Source: CAVZBT01 sp963773605 (GTDB lineage Bacteria; Acidobacteriota; UBA6911). From it: a DNA stretch of 64,000 bases. Numbering within the stretch: the stretch's first letter is position 1; each line of letters begins with the position of its first letter. This document shows, piece by piece, positions 46,540 to 56,000 of this stretch. A model generated the notes under the pieces. The model saw only the letters and a program-made list of their open reading frames with translations, was not told where the DNA came from and did not search any database. Location of the stretch: positions 930,001 to 994,000 of the forward strand of contig CAVZBT010000012.1 of the NCBI GenBank assembly GCA_963773605.1, written 5' to 3'. The position numbers and the translations under genes were made by a program.

Positions 46540-47352
46540 TTACTGGATCTTGATCAGCTCGATGTCGAACACGAGCGTGCCGTACGGGGGCTGCTGTCCC
46601 TTGTAGGCGATCTTTTCAGGAATCCAGAAGCGCATCTTCTGGCCCTCCACCATCAGCTGCACACCCTCGGTCCAGCCGGCGATGACCTTGTCCAGGGAGA
46701 AAGTGGCCGGCTGGCCGCGCACGACCGAGCTGTCGAACCTCTTGCCGTCGGTCGTCCAACCGGTGTAATGAACCGTCACCGTGTTGCTTGACCGGGGATG
46801 CCTGGTTCCAGTCCCGGGCTGGAGGGATTTGTAGGCAAGTCCGCTCACCGTGTAGCTTGCGTCCTTGGGTGGCGCCTTGACGTCGACGGGAGCTCTTGTC
46901 GGCGACGGGGTGAAGCTGATCAACTCGATCTCGAAAACCAGCAATCCCTTCGGACGTCCTTCCTTCCCCTTGTAAGCCAGAGCCTCCGGAATCCACACCC
47001 GGCGCTTCTCGCCGACGACCATCAACTGGACCGCTTCGCCCCAGCCGGGGATGACGCGGTCCAGCCCGAACGTGGAGGGGCGCCCGCGCGCAATCGAGCT
47101 GTCGAACATGTTTCCATCGCTCGTCCAGCCGGTGTAGTTCACGGTGACGACGTCGTCGGAGGCCGGACGCTCTTTCCCGGTGCCGGGGGCGAGCATTTTC
47201 GAAGCGAGGCCCGACGCCGTCTTCACGGCGTCGTCGGGCGCGGCGGCGACGTCCGGAGGAGGCGGAATCGTTTTGAGCGCGGCCGGAGGCGCCTGGGCCA
47301 TGACGGCGACGACGACAGCAAACAGAAATGCGAACAGAGCGACTAAGCGCAT
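46540..47352 (-). CDS. Exported tandem FKBP-type peptidyl-prolyl isomerase
   Basis: 270 residues from ATG 47352, after an AAAGGA ribosome site; signal peptide VALFAFLFAVVVAVMA. Two FKBP domains lie in tandem (residues ~45-150 and ~165-270), each with VNYTGWT/VHYTGWT, DGNMFDSS/DGKRFDSS, VIPGWGEAVQLMVVGEK / VIAGWTEGVQLMVEGQK, WIPE and a closing LVFEIELI / LVFDIELI. The conserved Tyr, Phe-Asp, Val-Ile and Trp positions of the active site are kept in both. It would speed proline isomerisation in exported proteins. Two FKBP copies in one chain is an unusual form. Confidence 0.93.
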   Translation of the reverse strand: MRLVALFAFLFAVVVAVMAQAPPAALKTIPPPPDVAAAPDDAVKTASGLASKMLAPGTGKERPASDDVVTVNYTGWTSDGNMFDSSIARGRPSTFGLDRVIPGWGEAVQLMVVGEKRRVWIPEALAYKGKEGRPKGLLVFEIELISFTPSPTRAPVDVKAPPKDASYTVSGLAYKSLQPGTGTRHPRSSNTVTVHYTGWTTDGKRFDSSVVRGQPATFSLDKVIAGWTEGVQLMVEGQKMRFWIPEKIAYKGQQPPYGTLVFDIELIKIQ

Positions 47353-47570
47353 GACAATCCTTTCGGTTCCCGGTACGGTACAAAAGGTAGTCTGGTGAGC
47401 CGGGGATGACAAGGAGAAAGCCCGACGTTCCTGAATCCTATCTTGGCCGCCGTCGGGGTTTCCTGTGACCGATTTTTGCTTTTCGGGCAAGCCCGGGAGC
47501 GCTATTGTCTCCAAGCCTCTCCTGGCGGACGCTGTCGCGGTTTCACTGGATCGGCAGGCAGCGGCACAAG

Positions 47571-47660
47571 GTCGGCGCCCAGGCGCCGACCCCAAAGCGG
47601 CGTCGAGCCAGTCGAGCCGCCGCACTCCAAATTATGGAGTGCGGTGCCTCGGCACCAGGC
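47571..47660. repeat. GC-rich dispersed repeat, family A, copy 7
   Basis: Begins with the palindromic core (ggtcggcgcc / ggcgccgacc around one CA), then gcggcgtcgagcc and agccgccgcactcca, then tggagtgcggtgcc. It lies upstream of argA. Confidence 0.8.
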
Positions 47661-47828
47661 CACGTCCTTCCGGATCGTCCTTGCGTAAGATCCCGCTCAT
47701 GCTCGACCCTCGGAGAATACCGGCAGATGGGACGCATTTGATATAGAATCCCCGTTTCGGGAGCAGGTTCGGTCCCCGATCGGGTTCGATCCAATAAAAC
47801 AGCTTCTTTTCGAATCTGCCGAAAGCAC

Positions 47829-49152
47829 ATGCCAAAGAACGACGAACGATCTACCTGGAAGCCCGCGGATCTGCGAGGCATCCTGCGATATATCCCGCAC
47901 TTCCGGGAAAAAGCCTTTATCCTCAGCATCGACGGGGGCGTCGTCACCCACGAGAATTTTTCCAACCTCCTGCTGGATGTCGCCGTTCTGAGATCCTTGA
48001 ATATCCGCGTCGTGATCGTACACGGGGCCTCGGCGCAAATTCGAGCTCTCGCCGAGGAAAAGGGGCTTTCTCCCTCCGATCTCGAAGGCACCGGCATCAC
48101 CGACGACTCCACGCTCCGGCTCGCCCTGACCGCCGCCAACCGGCTCACACACGAGATCCTCGAAGGCTTGTTTGCCAACGACCTGCGCGCGGCCTATGCC
48201 AACGTCATCACCGCCTATCCCGTGGGGATCATCGGAGGTGTCGATCACCTGTACACGGGCAAGGTGGAGCGCGTCGACACGGAAATGCTGCAGACCCTCC
48301 TGACGCAGGGAATCATCCCGGTGTTGGCCCCGCTCGGATTCGATGGCGACGGCAAAACCTACAGGGTGAACTCCGACAGCATCGCGCTCGCCGTGGCCGA
48401 GGCGCTCAAGGCCATCAAACTGGTGTTCGTCACCACGCAGGACGGCATCGTCTCCCGCGGCCGCCTCATCCGCCAGATGATCGTGGCCGATCTGGAAGCC
48501 CTGCTGCAGGGGGGCAAGGAAGACATTCCCGCGCCCCAACTGTCCAAGGCACAGCATGCCGCGCTGGCCTGCCGCGCCGGGGTGCAGCGCGTGCACATCA
48601 TCAACGGGTTGGTGGACGAGGGGCTGCTGGCGGAGGTCTTCTCGAATGAAGGGATCGGCACCCTGATCTATGCGAACGAATACCAGCAAATCAGGCGCGC
48701 CGCGAAAAAGGATATCCGCAGCATCCTCATGCTTGACCAAAAAATCGATGGACACCGAGGAATTGATGAAGCGGAGCCGGGCGGCCATTGAGAAGCAGCT
48801 GGGAGACTACTACCTTTTCGAAATCGACCGGAATCCCGTGGCCTGCGTGGCGCTGCACTCCTACCCCGAGGAGAACCAGGCGGAGATCGCGCACCTGTTC
48901 GTCAACCCGTCGCACGAAAACCAGGGGATCGGCCGGACGCTGGTGAACTTCCTCGAGAACAAGGCGCGCGAAGCGGGCGTCCGGGAACTCATAGCCCTGT
49001 CAACGCAGGCATTCACCTATTTCCAGAGCAAGTTGGGCTTCCTGGAAGGCTCTCCGGAAGATCTGCCACCGGCGCGGCGCGAAACTTACGAGCAGAGCGG
49101 GCGCAGGTCAAAAGTGCTCGTGAAGAAGCTGGCGAAGCAGCCCCCGTCATAG
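47829..49152 (+). CDS. argA: N-acetylglutamate synthase (ArgA-type), frameshifted
   Basis: Acetyl-CoA:glutamate N-acetyltransferase, the first step of arginine synthesis. Residues ~1-290 are the amino-acid-kinase-like domain (FILSIDGGVVTHENFSNLLL, IRVVIVHGASAQIRAL, INGLVDEGLLAEVFSNEGIG, TLIYANEYQQIRRA). Residues ~300-440 are the GNAT domain (IAHLFVNPSHENQGIGRTLV, the acetyl-CoA loop). Six A at 48739-48744 break the frame; with five, LMLDQK joins SMDTEELMKRSRAAIEKQ and the protein is 440 residues, normal for ArgA. The enzyme is cytoplasmic; arginine feedback is usual for the family. No other arg genes are adjacent. Confidence 0.92.
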
Positions 49153-49283
49153 ACTCGAGCGGGGCGGGGACTATCCCTTGTTCTCCTGGGAGTTTTCGAG
49201 CCTTGAAGCCTTGGAGGTACTCAATAACTTCACTCCAGGAGTCAAAGGCCCGAAGACTCAGGCCATTAAAGGAGCTCCAACTC

Positions 49284-50591
49284 ATGAAAACCAATCGCCG
49301 CAAATTCATCTCGACTGCCGTTGGCGCAGGCTTGGCCTCAATGCCGCTGTCCTCTTGCGGCGGTCGTCGCACAGCCGTTTCCCATTCTCCCTCGCCCACT
49401 CCCGGCGCATCCGCACTGAATTCCCGTTATGCCAAAATCGACGAGATACTGAAACAGCCCGTACTGAAAAAAGAGCTGTTTACTGCCCCGGTAATCATCG
49501 AATCGCTCGAATTGCTCCGCTTGGACAACAGTTTCCTGTGCCGGGTGCGTTCCACCGACGGAGCCGAAGGCATTTCCGTCGGTCACAGCGGGTTGCGTAC
49601 GCTGTTTCCCATTTTCCTCGATAACCTGCAGCCTTTTTTCATCGGAAAAGACGCACGCGAGTTGGACCTGATACTGGAGAAGGTATACATCTTTGGCTTC
49701 AATTTCAGATACAACGGCATTAGCCTCGGGCTCCCGCTGGCCACCATCGAGTTTGCCGTGCTCGACATGCTGGGGCGCATCGCCCACAAACCCGTCGGCC
49801 AGTTGATCGGAGAAATCCACAACCCGGCAGTTGGAGTTTACATGGCCACGGAATGGCGCGAGAAGCCAGTCGAGGAATCCATGGAACTCATAAAAAAGGC
49901 GGTAGCGGAATACGATGTTCACGCACTCAAGATTAAAGTCGGCGGGCTCATGTTCATGACCACCGACATGTATGCCGTGGGGCCGCCCCGCAGGACCGAA
50001 ACCATTGTTCCGCTCGTGCGCAAGACTTTTGGCGACGACCTGGCCCTCTATGCCGACTCCAACAGCTTCTATTCGGTGGACGAGGCTCTGCGCATCGGAC
50101 GACTGCTGGAAGAGTACAAGTACAGATACTTCGAAGAGCCTGTGATGTTTGACCATATTGAAGAAATCAAACAGGTTGCCGACGCACTGACGATACCGAT
50201 CGCCAACGGCGAACAGGACTACGGCTTTTACGGGTTTCGCTGGCTCATCGCCCACGACGGCATCGATATCGTGCAACCCGATAATTATTACTTCGGCGGG
50301 TTGATCCGCTCGATGAAAGTGGCGCGCATGGCGGCAGCCTTCGGGAAGAGCATCGTCCCGCATATGTCGGGCGGGGGGCTCGGATATCTCTACAATATTC
50401 AATTTCTTTCCGCCGTTCCGAACGCCGGCGCCCATCACGAGTTCAAAGGACTGAGGACCAATGTGCGATTTGAATGCAGCACATCACCCCTGCAGGTGGT
50501 GGACGGGAAGATCAAAGTCCCCACGGGTCCCGGATTCGGGGTGGAGATGGACCCCGAATGGGTCAAGAAGCACCAGGCATTGAAAATGTAA
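49284..50591 (+). CDS. Exported enolase-superfamily protein (mandelate racemase-like)
   Basis: 435 residues. Tat-like signal MKTNRRKFISTAVGAGLA with a possible lipobox cysteine (PLSSCGG). The enolase fold is shown by the capping domain, then YDVHALKIKVGG (the K-x-K pair), LYADSNSFYS (Asp), RYFEEPVMFD (Glu), IANGEQDYG (Glu) and a late VPHMSGGGLG (His). These are the metal ligands and the two-base set used to abstract an alpha proton from a carboxylate. Acid-sugar dehydratase or racemase activity is the family norm, but the substrate is not readable. ATG 49284 follows AAAGGAG. Export is unusual for the family. Confidence 0.88.
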   Translation: MKTNRRKFISTAVGAGLASMPLSSCGGRRTAVSHSPSPTPGASALNSRYAKIDEILKQPVLKKELFTAPVIIESLELLRLDNSFLCRVRSTDGAEGISVGHSGLRTLFPIFLDNLQPFFIGKDARELDLILEKVYIFGFNFRYNGISLGLPLATIEFAVLDMLGRIAHKPVGQLIGEIHNPAVGVYMATEWREKPVEESMELIKKAVAEYDVHALKIKVGGLMFMTTDMYAVGPPRRTETIVPLVRKTFGDDLALYADSNSFYSVDEALRIGRLLEEYKYRYFEEPVMFDHIEEIKQVADALTIPIANGEQDYGFYGFRWLIAHDGIDIVQPDNYYFGGLIRSMKVARMAAAFGKSIVPHMSGGGLGYLYNIQFLSAVPNAGAHHEFKGLRTNVRFECSTSPLQVVDGKIKVPTGPGFGVEMDPEWVKKHQALKM

Positions 50592-50723
50592 TTCGGCGGA
50601 TTCGCCAAAGCCCTATACCGGCCAGGCAGCGCAGCGGCGCCACAGCGCCGGTCCGCCATCTCGCCGCCGCGCAGCTGTCGCCTCCGGTGCGTCCGGAACA
50701 GGGCGGCGGGCCAGCCAATCGGG

Positions 50724-51128
50724 TCAGGGTTTCGGGGTGTGCGGGTCTTTGCGAAATTCGATGAGTTCTATCGGGGCGCCGTCGTGAACGATCATCGCCG
50801 CCCTGACGCCCGCGGATGGTGAACTGGGTCCGCTCAGGATCTCTTTGCCCTCGAGTTCAGCGTCCAGATTGTCGACTTCGAAAGCGAGGTGGGGCACTCT
50901 TCTTACCAATTCCGATACGGCACAGCCCGGCTCGAACCGCATCCATTCCACTCCGTAGGGACTGGTATCGAAGCCGCAGACGTGCAATTTCAGATGCTCT
51001 AGGTAGCGCTCGCCTGGCCGAGGGGTGTCGGTCGGAATCCCAAGATGGTGGTATCGCCACCCCCACCGGGCAGTGGCGGCAGGCGTCTCGTGATCCTCGC
51101 GCTTCTTGAATGAACGATTTTCTGACAT
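50724..51128 (-). CDS. VOC (glyoxalase/dioxygenase-like) family protein
   Basis: 134 residues, cytoplasmic. The fold is one beta-alpha-beta-beta-beta unit pair: RYHHLGIPTDTP, WMRFEPGCAVSELVRRVPHL (with AFEVDNLDAELEG) and AMIVHDGAPIELIEFRKD, ending in the typical Ile-Glu-x-Ile-Glu-Phe metal-site strand. The two His and the final Glu could be ligands of a divalent metal. Short members like this may be lyases, isomerases or resistance proteins; no substrate is inferred. It is divergent from the methyltransferase gene and ~130 bases from the end of the enolase-like gene. Confidence 0.75.
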   Translation of the reverse strand: MSENRSFKKREDHETPAATARWGWRYHHLGIPTDTPRPGERYLEHLKLHVCGFDTSPYGVEWMRFEPGCAVSELVRRVPHLAFEVDNLDAELEGKEILSGPSSPSAGVRAAMIVHDGAPIELIEFRKDPHTPKP

Positions 51129-51287
51129 GAATCCCGCCTGGTTTCGTTTGCCTGTGAGATGTTGGATACTAAGCCAGACGCTGTCGCTTGAGTAGCGAAA
51201 TCGAGACTGGCGGAATTCCGGATGGTTGCGGCGATACCGAATTTCCCGTATTCTGCCTGCTCCAAACCCTCACACAGGAGTCGGGTG

Positions 51288-51839
51288 ATGCGTTATAGAA
51301 CGTACCTTCTCGCCTTGGTGATCTGTCTCGGGCCCACCTTGGGTCCCGCGTACGCTCAGAAGTCTCCCAAGAGGGCCCCCGACGTGCACTGGGAACCGAC
51401 ACCCGAGGACGTGGTCGCCGAGATGCTGCGGCTCGCGACCGTGAGCAGACGCGACGTCGTCTATGACCTGGGCTGCGGCGACGGTCGAATCGTCATCGCG
51501 GCGGCCCGCGATTTTGGCGCACGCGGAGTGGGGATCGATATCGACCCGCAGCGGATCAGCGAGTCGGTGGACAACGCCCGCGCGGCGGGCGTCGAGCAGC
51601 GGGTCCGTTTCCGGGAGGAAGACCTGTTCGAGGCCGATATCCGGGAGGCCACGGTGGTGACCCTGTTCCTCTGGCCCTCGCTCAATCTCAAGCTTAAGCC
51701 GAAGCTGCTCAAAGACCTGAAGCCCGGCACCAGGGTGGTCTCCTACATACACGACATGGGGGACTGGCAGCCGGTGAAGCAGCTGCAAGTCAGAGAGCGG
51801 CCGGTTTACCTCTGGACGATTCCAGCGGCCCGCCCTTGA
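51288..51839 (+). CDS. Exported class I SAM-dependent methyltransferase-like protein
   Basis: About 183 residues from ATG 51288. The N-terminus looks like a signal peptide (RYRTYLLALVICLGPTLGPA). Then the SAM site: DVVYDLGCGDGRIVIAAARD (motif I), GVGIDIDPQRI (acidic ribose ligand) and VRFREEDLFEADI. Motif IV is TVVTLFLWPSLNLKLKPKLL and the end is KQLQVRERPVYLWTI. A SAM-dependent enzyme with a signal peptide is unusual because SAM is cytosolic; similar exported proteins are common in some soil phyla. The substrate is unknown. Confidence 0.8.
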   Translation: MRYRTYLLALVICLGPTLGPAYAQKSPKRAPDVHWEPTPEDVVAEMLRLATVSRRDVVYDLGCGDGRIVIAAARDFGARGVGIDIDPQRISESVDNARAAGVEQRVRFREEDLFEADIREATVVTLFLWPSLNLKLKPKLLKDLKPGTRVVSYIHDMGDWQPVKQLQVRERPVYLWTIPAARP

Positions 51840-51910
51840 CATCTGGTCAAAGCCCCTGAACATTTAGGAAGTTGCACGGCAACACTGCGGCACTTGTCTC
51901 GATTTCAGGG

Positions 51911-51947
51911 CAAAGGGGCCGAGGGATTATCCCTGGCCCCCTTTGTG
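51911..51947. terminator. Candidate bidirectional terminator
   Basis: caaaggggcc pairs with ggccccctttg around an inner agggattatccct stem, with one extra base in the lower arm. It sits between the convergent methyltransferase gene and the small secreted protein gene. It has A and T tracts on its flanks, so it could serve both strands. Confidence 0.5.
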
Positions 51948-52011
51948 TCCCTTCGCCTGTAGAGCGCATCCGCTTTCAGGCTCCGGGGCCAAGCGAGGCA
52001 CTGCGAAGTTT

Positions 52012-52467
52012 TCAGCTCTTGTGGGCGGAGGGCCCGGTTTTCCCGGCGGGCGGATGACCCGTGTGGGATGCGGAGTGCGGCGTCGCCTCTACTACCGACG
52101 ACGGCTCCGGCACTTGATCGCCTGCATCGCTTTCACTGTCCCAGATCTGGGACAGGTATTCCTGGTTGCCGATCCGCTTGAATACCAGTTCCGGTTTCGT
52201 CGAGACATCGGATTTCGGGTAGATCGGCTCGGCCATCATGAACACAGCGGGCGAACCGTTCTGGTTGCGTAGTTCGAGAAGATCCGGATTGTTACTGCTC
52301 GCGCGTTTGATCATATACTCCCCGGCAGGCAGCGTCGCGCTTCCCACCCTGAATTCGAACGGGATTTTGGCTTTGATGCCACCCGGGATCATGCCAAAGG
52401 CGGGCATGCCGTTCAGCACCACAAGCGCGCCAAACGCCAACAGAGAACCAAGCGATTTGTGCTTCAT
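52012..52467 (-). CDS. Small secreted protein, paralogue of the 46.0-kb gene
   Basis: 151 residues with signal peptide LGSLLAFGALVVLNGMPAFG. The mature domain shares the IPFEF/AGEY/LLEL/LSQ outline with the protein at 46.0 kb and carries an extra ~30-residue polar tail (EPSSVVEATPHSASHTGHPP). It has no cysteine pair or known motif. It may be a binding or stress protein of the envelope; no function is known to me. Confidence 0.72.
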   Translation of the reverse strand: MKHKSLGSLLAFGALVVLNGMPAFGMIPGGIKAKIPFEFRVGSATLPAGEYMIKRASSNNPDLLELRNQNGSPAVFMMAEPIYPKSDVSTKPELVFKRIGNQEYLSQIWDSESDAGDQVPEPSSVVEATPHSASHTGHPPAGKTGPSAHKS

Positions 52468-53034
52468 ATTTCCCTCAGTTGCTTACGGCGCGGCCGAAAC
52501 AAACCGCGCGTCGGAATACGTCGTGGTGAGTCAGCCCTACCGGCCAACTGCTTCGCCACCGGAGCGGCCTGGAAGGCCCGCTCGGATCGCAATCCGGCGC
52601 GGGCCCTCACCAGGTCACCCTCATCGGCCAGGGGACCGGGCCTCTCGCCCCCTCTCTTCGGCCACTGTTTTCTTAGCACCTGCCGTGCCAGTGGGGAGCC
52701 CCGCGGCGCTCTGCGCCCAAGTGCGTGCGCTTACCGCATTTACCTTCCAGGAGAGCACGGACTGCTTCGAGTCCACTGGTGTGGCGGATTTGCAGATGCG
52801 GCTGAGCGCGTCCGCAAACCCGCCACACATGGGTGACGCCTGGGTGGACGCCCATTGAGAATCCAATATGGTATGAACTGCGGAAATTACGACTGTCAGC
52901 CAAAAGGTGGGTCGTAACGGCAGAAAGCGAGGCCTCCCCGTTCAACCCTCCCCTCACGAGACTCGTTGCTTTCAGGCGAATCCCTGTGCGAGGTTATAGG
53001 CAATCCGACCGGAGAAACCCCTGGAGGTGATCCG
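52468..53034. other. Intergenic stretch without a recognised gene
   Basis: About 570 bases. Several frames are open on both strands by GC bias, but none has family sequence or a ribosome site. GGAGG near the end (ctggaggtgatccg) is the ribosome site of the next gene. Confidence 0.45.
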
Positions 53035-56000
53035 ATGTGTAACCGCACTCCTGTTCTGGGTGGCGCGCTCGCGTTGCTCCTGATCTTCCTCTGCGCCGCA
53101 CCCGCACTGCATGCCGAGCAGCAGGTTTTCGCTTCGTTCGAAAATGCCGACGAAATCGGCGCCGTGCGCGCATCCGTGAACGTCCGGGTGCGACAGTCCG
53201 AGCGCTTCCCCGCCTGGGAGAGGAACTCGCTCGAGGTCGTTTTCCCCGAACGCGGCGGTTCGATTGAGACGTCGCGGGTTCCCGCGGACTGGCGGCGGCA
53301 GGAAGCCCTGCTCGCCTTTGTCTGGAGCATGCAGCCGGGCGAAGCCCGGGTCACGGTCAGGGATGCGGCCGGCGCGGTCGCCTCGCGCAGCTTTACTCTG
53401 CGGGCCGGGGTGAATCACCTGCAATGGCCGCTCGCCGAGATGGCGGGACTCAACCGGGAGACCATCCGGCAGCTCTCGTTTGATGCGCCGCAGGCGGGCA
53501 CGTGGTACCTGGACTACGTGGCGCTGGATCGATATCACCCGGTCCTGAAAGAGCGCGGCCGGTGGGATATCGACTATTCGATGGAGGTGGAAACCCCGCA
53601 CATCTCCTGGGCGCGTCCGTTCCGGGGCGGTCCCATCAAGGTGTTCGCCATCGCCGACGTCGCCGACGGCCGCGGCGTCATCGAACTTGCGCAGCGCCTG
53701 CACATGCAGGTGAGGGCAACGACCATCGGGAGCAGCCCCGGAACCAACAAGTGGGGCTTCGGCGATTTCTACACGCAGCGCAGCTCCGGCGGCGAGTTCT
53801 GGGCGCACGCTTACAGCCTGGCGCAGGCCTACATCGCCGACGACCTGATCCATGGACCACGGGTTGACGTGATCCTCTGGCCCGGCCTGCGGCCCTGGGA
53901 CAGCTACCCGCAGGAGATCCGCGACGCGCTGCGACGGCGCGTGGAACAGGGTACTGGCCTGGTCCTGTTTTATCCCTTCAGCCGCGACGGCAAGTCCGGC
54001 GACGCCTGGACACCGTCGCCGCTCGTCCGCGCGCCGGACATAAAGAACCAGGACTCCAACAACTTCTTCCGGAACCGTTTCGAAAGCCTGGACCACTCGC
54101 CGTGGCAGGCCGTCGCCGAGCACTACATCACGCGGGGCGTCCCCCTGCCGCTCTTCCCCTGGGACCAGATGGCGGTGCCTCCGTCGAGCGCCTTGGGGCA
54201 GGTGCTGCTCCGCACCATCTCCGGAAATCCCGTGCTCGCGATCCAGACGGTCGGAAAAGGGCGCGTGGCGGCCTTTGCCTACACCGAAAAGGGAATGCTC
54301 CCGGAGATCCACGACGTGTTCGAAACCGGACTGCACTATCCCTACCACGAGTACCTCTGGTCGCTCGTCGCGCGTGCCGTCGTATGGGCGGCGGGCCGCG
54401 AGCCCGCGCCGGCAATCCGCGACGTGACGTGCACGACCGCGGCCGTGGACAGCCGGGTCGACGCGGCGCCCGAGGATGCCCGGCTCGCCGTCACGGTCCG
54501 CAACAGCTTCGGGGAAATCGAGACGACCGGGTTCGCCAGCGCGCGTGCAGCCGCGCGCAGCTTCCATTTCAGCTTGCCGCGGCTGCAGGGCGGCAGCCAC
54601 ATGGTCGAAATGAAGCTGCTGCAGGGCGGCCAGGCGGTCGACTGGTCGGTCGCCCAGTTCGACGTCCCGGCCCCGGTGTCGATCCGGACGCTCAGGCCCG
54701 AAGCCGACCGCGTGAGCGTCGGGAACGACGTCGCGGTTCGCCTGAAGCTCGAGGCAGCCGCGCCGGCGAACGCCGAGATACGCATGCGGCTCTATGACAA
54801 CTACGACCGGCTCCTCGACGAGAAAAGCACGACGGCCGCCCTGCCAGCCGGTGCCGAGCAGTCCTTCCGGCTCAGGACGCAGGGCACCCTGACACACCTC
54901 GCGCACGTCGACTGCGAAGTCCTGGTCGACAGGATCCGTGCGGACCGCCGCACCGCGGACGTGTTCGTGCTCCAGCCGCGGCGCTGGGACGACTACGACA
55001 TCGTCATGTACCGGTTCGGCCCCGACCCGATCCCCGGTATTTGGCCCAAAATCGACGAGCAGATGCGGCGCTTGAACGTGACGACCCTCTCGTCCTATTC
55101 GGTGAACAACAGCAAACACGCCAACTACAACGTCCAGGCCCAGACGCGCATCCCGGGCCAGGAGTCCCCCGATGGACCGGCGCGGGACTACTACACCGCC
55201 ATGAAGAGGAAGTACCTCGAGACCGGCGACAAGCACGTTCTCCAGCGGCAATACTGCCTGGACGATCCGGCCTATCGCACGCTCGTGTCACAGGAGCTCA
55301 AGCGACTGACCGGCCCGTGGGTGCCCTTCTCTCCGATGTCGTACTACGTCTATGAGGAACCTTCGTTGACGTGCTACACCGATGCGGTGGACATCTGCTT
55401 TGCGCCGCACACGCTGACGGCGATGCGGCAGTGGCTCAAAGAGGCGTACGGTTCGCTGGAGCGGCTGAACCAGCAGTGGGGAACGGGTTTTACGGCATGG
55501 GATGCCGTCGAGCCGGACGACGCTCCGGAGGCACAGCGCCGCGGGAATTTTGCGTCGTGGGCGGACCACCGGACCTATATGGAGAAGGCATACGCAGACA
55601 CCTTCGCGTTCGTGCTCGACGAACTGCGCAAAATCGATCCCGAAGGGATCCTGCTGAATTCGGGCACCCAGGAATCGGGGTCCCACAATGGCTGCGACTA
55701 CAGCCGCATCAATCGTTTTACCCGGCACCTGAACGCCTATGACGGCGGCAACCAGCTCGAGTTTCACCGCTGCTTCAGCCCGGACCTGAAGATTTCGGGG
55801 GGCGCGGGATACGGCGTGCTCGGCCGGGACGTTTTCTACAACTTCTACGACAACCTGTTCAAAGGCTCCAACGGTGGGGCCTATGTCTTCTGGCAATACT
55901 CCACGCTCGACCCCGACCTGACCATGAGCCAGAGCGGAAAGGACATGGAGAAGGGATTCCAGGAGATGCGCGGCGAAGGGATCGGCAAGCTGGTCGGGCT

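Noticed and set aside
52238..52858. Plus-strand frame of 206 codons at 52.2-52.9 kb
   Set aside because: It overlaps the small secreted protein gene on the opposite strand and has no family sequence.
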